A DNA stretch of 64,000 nt, taken from positions 93,034 to 157,033 of the forward strand of contig JAHOYZ010000023.1 of NCBI GenBank assembly GCA_019038695.1, written 5' to 3'. How positions within the stretch are numbered: the stretch's first letter is position 1; every line of letters begins with the position of its first letter. Both the position numbers and the translations under genes were made by a program. The notes under the pieces were generated by a model. That model was not told the origin of the DNA. It worked only from the letters and a program-made list of their open reading frames with translations, and made no database searches. Positions 59,033-64,000 of the stretch are shown piece after piece. The stretch comes from Candidatus Zixiibacteriota bacterium. Lineage in GTDB: Bacteria > Zixibacteria > MSB-5A5 > GN15 > FEB-12.

Positions 59033-61588
59033 ATGATGACATCTATGAGATTACCTTGGGCGTTAGCTCTCCTCACCATCATTTTTTGCACCGCCAATGT
59101 GTTTTCGCAAAGAGTGGAAACGGACGAGAGGTCCTTTGCTACTCAGTCCACCACACCGCCCTATTGTATCGTCCGACACGATATTGGACGACTTCAGTTT
59201 GGTATCACCAATTTTGGCATGGTCGGTATCGGTGAAGGCAAAGGCGTCACCGCCGACTGCTTAACTGGCAAGGGTGTAGGCTTGGGACTATATCCCAGAG
59301 GGAGTGGTAATACCTGTTTCTATAAGGGTGGGCTATGGGTTGGCGCCGTTGTTGGCAACGACACTCTGGTCTCAGTGGGAGCGGAACTCAACAATCAAGC
59401 ACGCGAGTTTCATCCAGTAGTTCCCATGATCAGACGATCAACGCTTGATGTAAACTCACCGGAGGTCGAGAACGCTAACGCCGAGCAGGAGTTCATAGCT
59501 ATCTACGTCGATACTTTCACTAGCGGTGTTCCCAATTCGTCATTTGACCCTATCGACTATCGTCCACACTTGCCCCTGGGAATCGAGGTGATCCAACGTT
59601 CTTTTGCCTGGTCTTATGCTCATACAGATGATTTCGTTCTCATAGACTACAAGATCAAGAATATAGGAACCAAGTACCTCAAAGATGTTTATGTGGGGCT
59701 CTATTGGGATCCTGACGTCTACCAGGGTGGAGCTAACCTCCTCCGTCCCCCGGACCCCTATGGACGAAAGAATCAAATTCACAATGGGCAGGATGATCAG
59801 GGCGGCTTTCTTTCCGAGATTCCGTTTGAGTACCGTGGATGCGATTTCATCGACACCGTAGCTATGATTTGGACGGCCGATGCCAACGGAAAACCATCGG
59901 ACCAGAATTTCCTGCTGAACGATGTCACGGCTTTGATGTTTCTTGGTTCATTCCCTCCAAACTGGAATGTCGCCTTTAACTGGTGGAGCTATAATTATAG
60001 CTCCACCTGGGACATAGGCCCTCAGACTAAACAGGATTATAGACTGATGGGCAACGGTACCGGAACACCCTATGGTGACCGCAATAAATATGCAATGTTG
60101 AGCAGTGGTGATATCGACTATGATCCTGTCTATGCCTTTGCCATCCAGCCCATCGATCAGAAGTGGGTCCAGCCGCGTTCCGATATCGCTCGTGACATTA
60201 CGCGAGGTTTCGATTTCCAGGGTGTACTGTCGAATGGGCCATTCGATCTTCAGCCCGGTGCTTCCCTGACTATTCCCTTTGCCTATGTCGGAGGACAAGG
60301 TATCCACCAGAGTAAGTGGGATTACGATATCGGTGTGGGATATTACTATTGGCCTGATCATTATCTGGCGCAACAGGATTTTTCGGATCTTATGCATAAT
60401 GCCATGGCTGCCGGTCGAGCCTATGACACCCCTGGCCTCGATTCTGATGGTGACGGTTACGCTGGGGATTTCATGGTCTGCAACGACGATACTTTCTACT
60501 ACCGAGGGGACGGTACCCCGGATCTAAATCCCGAGGCACCACCGCCAGCTCCGAAACTCTGGGTTAGCCCGGTTCGCAATGGTGTGAGGATTCGTTTCAA
60601 CGGTTGGAAGTCGGAAACCACACCAGATATTTTCTCATCCAGGATCGACTTCGAGGGATACCATGTCTTTATCGCCCGCGATGATCGGGAGGATAGTTTC
60701 GCGCTGTTAGCCTCGTACGATCGACGCGACTACGACAAGTATGTATATGTAATCGACGTCGCTCCCAACCAGGATGATAGGTACCTGATCGTTGATGATC
60801 CCTTCACCCTTGAAGAACTACGCTGTCTATACTCCTTCTCTGAGGACAAGTGTAGTGACAGCGCCTTTGATCCGCTACTCTTCACCAGGCTCTCTCCGTA
60901 CGTCCACAGCCAGTTTCCAGACTCTCTTTTCTTCTTCGCCAAACATAATTATAACCAATACGATTTTGGCGTTACTACCGGTATTCGCAAACTCTATCCT
61001 GACGAACCGGTTCCAGTAATGGATCAGGGCTTTGAGCCGGAGCAACTTACTGAAGACGGGTACCCCAAGTATTATGAGTACGAGTATATCGTTGAAGACT
61101 TGTTGCCGACCGTTCCCTATTGGGTAAGCATAACATCGTTTGATTTCGGATCACGGCGCACCGGCTTGCAGTCGCTGGAATCGGATGTACTGCTCAATGC
61201 AACGGAGATATATCCCAACACAGAATGGGATGAGAGTCCCAACGAAATTGGACAGATTTATGTTTACCCCAATCCATATCGCCAGGATGACCAGTATCGC
61301 CAGAGAGGTATGGAAGGACGGGGCGAATGGGATCGTTCGCGTGATCGAGTACGCCGCATTACGTTTGCCAACCTTCCTGCCCGATGCTGGATTCGTATTT
61401 TCTCACTGGACGGTGACCTTATCAAGGAGATATGGCACAACGAGGATGCCGACGATCCCAACTCTGCCTACGCAGAATGGGACTTGATCTCACGCAACAC
61501 ACAGCTGGTAGTCTCCGGGCTATACTATTGGATTGTCGAGAGCGAAGACGGACAGACTCAGATTGGCAAGCTCGCCATTCTCCTATGA
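59033..61588 (+). CDS. large secreted protein with Por-like C-terminal domain
   Basis: An 851-residue protein with a signal peptide (about 1-25; LPWALALLTIIFCTANVFS). The body is rich in Tyr, Asp, Gly and Trp and beta strands (VGLYWDPDVYQGG; GYYYWPDHYLAQQDF), with a calcium-site-like segment DSDGDGYAGDFM near residue 470. The last 100 residues form a beta-sandwich beginning IGQIYVYPNPYRQDD, then RRITFANLPARCWIRIFSLDGDLIKEI and GLYYWIVESEDGQTQIGKLAILL (both abbreviated). This resembles the T9SS/Por sorting or FlgD-like Ig domain of FCB bacteria. It is likely exported and surface-attached; function unknown. Confidence 0.8.
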   Translation: MMTSMRLPWALALLTIIFCTANVFSQRVETDERSFATQSTTPPYCIVRHDIGRLQFGITNFGMVGIGEGKGVTADCLTGKGVGLGLYPRGSGNTCFYKGGLWVGAVVGNDTLVSVGAELNNQAREFHPVVPMIRRSTLDVNSPEVENANAEQEFIAIYVDTFTSGVPNSSFDPIDYRPHLPLGIEVIQRSFAWSYAHTDDFVLIDYKIKNIGTKYLKDVYVGLYWDPDVYQGGANLLRPPDPYGRKNQIHNGQDDQGGFLSEIPFEYRGCDFIDTVAMIWTADANGKPSDQNFLLNDVTALMFLGSFPPNWNVAFNWWSYNYSSTWDIGPQTKQDYRLMGNGTGTPYGDRNKYAMLSSGDIDYDPVYAFAIQPIDQKWVQPRSDIARDITRGFDFQGVLSNGPFDLQPGASLTIPFAYVGGQGIHQSKWDYDIGVGYYYWPDHYLAQQDFSDLMHNAMAAGRAYDTPGLDSDGDGYAGDFMVCNDDTFYYRGDGTPDLNPEAPPPAPKLWVSPVRNGVRIRFNGWKSETTPDIFSSRIDFEGYHVFIARDDREDSFALLASYDRRDYDKYVYVIDVAPNQDDRYLIVDDPFTLEELRCLYSFSEDKCSDSAFDPLLFTRLSPYVHSQFPDSLFFFAKHNYNQYDFGVTTGIRKLYPDEPVPVMDQGFEPEQLTEDGYPKYYEYEYIVEDLLPTVPYWVSITSFDFGSRRTGLQSLESDVLLNATEIYPNTEWDESPNEIGQIYVYPNPYRQDDQYRQRGMEGRGEWDRSRDRVRRITFANLPARCWIRIFSLDGDLIKEIWHNEDADDPNSAYAEWDLISRNTQLVVSGLYYWIVESEDGQTQIGKLAILL

Positions 61589-61621
61589 AGTGAGCCAATT
61601 CTCCTGCATTGTTTCGAGCCA

Positions 61622-62506
61622 TCAACGTGTCACAGACGTTTCCTCGTTAATCGGAGGCGAAAGATATGGGACGAGGTGTGAACCGTAATCTACGATGAAT
61701 ATTTCAATGCCCTGTTCCAGTGTGGAACCAAACGTTGATTCGTCGGCATGGTATACAATGTACCGCTCCTGCATTCCAGTCTCCCTGAGCCAACATGCAA
61801 AATTATCGCTGACCATCGCCTGACGTGAAGCAATAAAATCCGGTTTGAACTTTCGCGGTATTAGTGACAGCAGCCATGGGTTGTCGGTCGAGAATCCTTC
61901 CAGCACAGTCAGAACACGAGGATGGGAATATTCCAGGGAGGCTATGAACCAAACGTGTGCGCTGGCAACAATAGCCCGGTCGTATAAGTCACGTTTTTCA
62001 ATAAACGCAGCAATGTCATGGGCCAACTTGAGGATGTTGTCATGGCCGTATCGTTTCATATCGAGATAGAACAACGATCGATCGCCATACTTCTCCATAA
62101 TACTTGCCAACATGGGAGGTGATTGATCTGTGGCTATCCCTTCAAAACTCAGGCTCTGGCTTTGAAGTTCGTCGGAGGTCAGACTGCATGTTCGCACAAG
62201 CTCACCGGTTCCGGTTGTCAAGTGAAGGTCATGGTAAAGAAAGAATTGGCTGTCGGCTGAGAACTGGATATCAAGTTCCACGCCAGGGAATCCGAGTCGG
62301 GTAGCATCTTCGATGGCTCCCAAACTATTATCAGGATAGCAAATTGTTGCGCCCCGGTGCGCAAGCAACAACGGTCGGGGAGCATCTGTAAAAGATAGTG
62401 GCAAAGGTTCCTTATCGCCCCATCCTCCACCGACCATGGTCAACCCGAGATAGAGTGCAACCGGGATCAGGGCAACATAGCAAACTCGCTTTGTTCTTAT
62501 TCGCAT
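61622..62506 (-). CDS. glycerophosphodiester phosphodiesterase-like protein
   Basis: A 294-residue enzyme of the GDPD family, which hydrolyses glycerophosphodiesters to glycerol-3-phosphate and an alcohol. An N-terminal anchor helix (YVALIPVALYLGLTMVGG) precedes the TIM barrel. Metal and catalytic motifs are LLAHRGATICYPDNSLGAI (His-Arg, then the Asn of the NT/NS pair), GVELDIQFSADSQFFLYHDLHL (abbreviated; Glu-Asp and His) and FYLDMKRYG. The anchor suggests periplasmic location. No glpT or lipase gene is nearby. It converges with the secreted-protein gene. Confidence 0.9.
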   Translation of the reverse strand: MRIRTKRVCYVALIPVALYLGLTMVGGGWGDKEPLPLSFTDAPRPLLLAHRGATICYPDNSLGAIEDATRLGFPGVELDIQFSADSQFFLYHDLHLTTGTGELVRTCSLTSDELQSQSLSFEGIATDQSPPMLASIMEKYGDRSLFYLDMKRYGHDNILKLAHDIAAFIEKRDLYDRAIVASAHVWFIASLEYSHPRVLTVLEGFSTDNPWLLSLIPRKFKPDFIASRQAMVSDNFACWLRETGMQERYIVYHADESTFGSTLEQGIEIFIVDYGSHLVPYLSPPINEETSVTR

Positions 62507-62581
62507 ACTACTTAGGTAAGCATCATAGATGCTGTTATCAAGGGGATAGTGATCCGATGGATCTTCCGATCAAGTTTTGAC

Positions 62582-62610
62582 TTGACAACACAGAGAGCAG
62601 AAGTTATGTT
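62582..62610 (+). promoter_or_regulatory. sigma70-type promoter of a non-coding unit
   Basis: TTGACA (62582-62587), 17 bases, TATGTT (62605-62610). Start of transcription near 62617. The nearest rightward gene starts more than 700 bases away, beyond a terminator. Confidence 0.6.
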
Positions 62611-62616
62611 AATTGT

Positions 62617-63111
62617 AGGTTAGCCGGACTGAGCCACACCACGAATGACAAACGGCGCCTCCCACCTAGTGTATACGTTATAAGCGCTCACAAAACGAGT
62701 GCCGTTGATGTTGATTATCCCCCCTTACCAGTTTACCGCTATGAGGGAAACGTTTAGCATAGGGAGGAACTGCCCATGGAAAGGTGAGTTCGCCGGACGG
62801 CGATGTGATTGTCGTTTTCACCGGCGAACTGATGCAGGTTCTAAGAGAGATCACACCACACTCTCGCGGAGCTTGAAACACTCGAAGTGGCTGCTTGATC
62901 GGAAAAGACACCGGTCAGGGAAGGTGCTGGTCAAGGAGAGATCCAGCCAAGGAAAGACCAGGCTAGGCGGACAGCCAAGAATCCGGCGCACGCTCGCTTG
63001 CCAATATAGGATTCGCGTGGTCCGCTCCGATCAGAAGCCGCACAATGTGTTTCATACTGGAATTTGACATCCGTAATGCGATTGGCCCGACTGTCTTTAA
63101 GACAGTCGGGC
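62617..63111 (+). ncRNA. candidate non-coding RNA of about 495 bases
   Basis: The unit has its own consensus-like promoter and ends in a strong hairpin terminator (63085-63111), but contains no convincing gene. Inside is a perfect ten-base-pair stem AGTTCGCCGG (62787-62796) with CCGGCGAACT (62821-62830) around a 24-base loop. Purine-rich AAGGA-type segments lie at about 62880-62960. It does not show the conserved cores of RNase P RNA, tmRNA, SRP RNA or 6S RNA that I could check by eye. A short peptide-coding function cannot be excluded. Confidence 0.45.
63085..63111 (+). terminator. terminator of the candidate RNA
   Basis: GCCCGACTGTC and GACAGTCGGGC form a perfect 11-base-pair stem with a five-base TTTAA loop, followed by TTCTCTATTT. 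The stem is very stable; the T-run is imperfect. Confidence 0.75.
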
Positions 63112-63334
63112 TTCTCTATTTGGACCGACACTGTAGGGGCTGATCCCCTCTTATCCATACCCGTACAAAGCCGAAAACACAGTCATTCCTGATCAAATGT
63201 TGAACATTTATTCCGGTAACATATTGACACATACACATATAGAAATCGACAGGCGAAGCCTGCTCAGTACTGGCATCATGATTGCAAATGGTTCTGACCA
63301 TGACAACACGAACACCGTTGCAGGACCGAAAACC

Positions 63335-63568
63335 ATGAGAGTCAAGTTTGTATTGACAATGGATGATTTACTGGTCGATGATCAGGATATTGACCATTTG
63401 ATTCTGGACTGGGAATCCGATATGGAGCAATCCGAGATTTTGGAATTATCGCACCAGTGGATTACTTCCAAGAACTTTCTCACCAGACGCATGGTGGGTC
63501 TGATGCGGGTCGGGGAATCATCTCTGACTATCGAGCCCATCGACGAGGAACAGTATGATCAGTACTGA
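63335..63568 (+). CDS. small hypothetical protein
   Basis: From ATG 63335 (GCAGGA nine bases upstream) the product has 77 residues, acidic and without membrane segments (MRVKFVLTMDDLLVDDQDID at the start). I do not recognise a family. A longer frame from 63197 would add residues of poor composition, so the shorter start is preferred. The last 14 bases overlap the next gene, and the two are probably translated together. Confidence 0.6.
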   Translation: MRVKFVLTMDDLLVDDQDIDHLILDWESDMEQSEILELSHQWITSKNFLTRRMVGLMRVGESSLTIEPIDEEQYDQY

Positions 63569-63890
63569 ACTCCAGAATCAACTCAATGACATGGCCGATA
63601 AGGCTTCGAGCAAGGCCGAGGAGTACACCGGGTCGTTAGGTTCCTTTAGAGAGTTGATCGTCGAACATTTTGGCGAAAATGGCCTTATTGCAGCCTATAT
63701 CGCTCTGGGCGTGATTGTACTTTTCGTTATCAGTCGTGTGGCCAAGATCGGTTTTTCCGCCGTCAAATACCTAGTCATCCCGGCCGTTGGAGTGGCGGCG
63801 GTTGTATCGTTTGTTACACCATACTCTTTTTCTGTAACCCTCCCGGTCACAGTTACGCTCTGTTCGCTGCTCCTGTTGTTCAAGGGGTAA
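63555..63890 (+). CDS. small membrane protein
   Basis: A 111-residue protein. The first 40 residues are polar and helical (LQNQLNDMADKASSKAEEYTG). Three hydrophobic helices then follow at about residues 43-61, 66-88 and 93-110 (AAYIALGVIVLFVISRV; YLVIPAVGVAAVVSFV; PVTVTLCSLLLLF). No catalytic motif is visible. It overlaps the preceding small gene by 14 bases. Nothing further is visible before the right edge of the window. Confidence 0.65.
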   Translation: MISTELQNQLNDMADKASSKAEEYTGSLGSFRELIVEHFGENGLIAAYIALGVIVLFVISRVAKIGFSAVKYLVIPAVGVAAVVSFVTPYSFSVTLPVTVTLCSLLLLFKG

Positions 63891-64000
63891 TGAAAGCTTA
63901 CTCAAAATAGTTTCCTCCAGCTCAGCCCCTCAATCTATAGCCTCCCCCCCCCCATTTGATTTTGTTTTCCTCCGTCTCAAGGATAGAAATATTTCCGTAA

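Larger units (their letters stand above)
62507..63334. other. long stretch without protein-coding gene
   Basis: About 830 bases. It contains a rightward promoter (62582-62610), a candidate RNA (62617-63111) and its terminator. The remaining part, 63112-63334, shows no clear element. The frame at 62699-63067 codes for an Arg/Lys-rich product with no ribosome binding site and is judged spurious. A 33-codon frame around 62765-62875 has natural-looking composition but no clear start. Confidence 0.45.

Noticed and set aside
62699..63067. 122-codon Arg/Lys-rich open frame
   Set aside because: No ribosome binding site. It overlaps the candidate RNA and its stem, and the composition is unlike any neighbouring protein.
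62617..63111. Candidate identity as tmRNA, RNase P RNA, SRP RNA or 6S RNA
   Set aside because: None of the conserved cores I know for these RNAs could be found by eye here or in 58230-58604.
1..64000. CRISPR arrays, tRNA and rRNA genes, transposases, phage genes
   Set aside because: Scanned by eye. No regularly spaced repeats, no convincing cloverleaf or rRNA stretch, and no recognisable mobile-element protein were found.

Overview
The window reads as one contiguous piece of a Gram-negative bacterial chromosome. I infer Candidatus Zixibacteria or a close relative in the FCB supergroup. The basis is the Pro-rich dockerin-type repeats of the form DLTYLVAYLFTGGPPPP at the end of a secreted papain-like protease, secreted proteins with PNGGE-type beta repeats, a Por/T9SS-like PNPFN tail, and tandem secreted and lipoprotein genes. 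No rRNA, tRNA, CRISPR array, prophage or transposase was recognised.

Layout. 0-10 kb: a cut-off hydrophobic gene, the flagellar stator operon motA-motB, mfd, an unrecognised gene bracketed by REP-like hairpins, gyrA, and a secreted trypsin-like protease. 10-13 kb: a drug/metabolite transporter, a divergent Nudix-like protein and a membrane protein. 13-21 kb (minus strand): a five-gene surface-polysaccharide operon (flippase, O-antigen-ligase-like protein, FemAB-like acyltransferase, DegT aminotransferase, double glycosyltransferase). 21-31 kb: a 1.3-kilo-residue surface protein with a cohesin-like domain, convergent with a papain-like protease carrying dockerin-like repeats, then an M48 protease and two lipoproteins. 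31-35 kb: purL and a Sel1/C39-like fusion.

35-40 kb is the most unusual part. Two divergent gene sets, each from a clear sigma70-type promoter, encode (a) a HIT hydrolase translationally coupled to a helix-turn-helix/LeuC-like protein that has lost all three iron-sulfur cysteines, and (b) an outer-membrane-like protein, an orphan amino-DNA methyltransferase, and, overlapping the methyltransferase by ATGA, a LeuD-like protein that has lost its active-site loop. The two halves of an isopropylmalate-isomerase fold have apparently been emptied of catalysis in parallel.

40-48 kb: the TrkA/TrkH potassium system, a metallophosphoesterase, a histone-H1-like/SWIB fusion, a prolyl oligopeptidase, and a DUF6884-like/endonuclease III fusion. 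48-56 kb: small hypothetical genes, a lipoprotein whose sorting tail is cut short by a hairpin repeat, a MacA-like adaptor with two FtsX/MacB-type permeases, and a UvrD/PcrA helicase. 56-64 kb: a PAS-LuxR regulator, a 1-kb gene-free structured region, a large secreted protein, a glycerophosphodiesterase, a candidate non-coding RNA with its own promoter and terminator, and two small overlapping genes.

Family calls come from motif recognition without database searches. Promoter and terminator calls come from reading consensus boxes and stems by eye.
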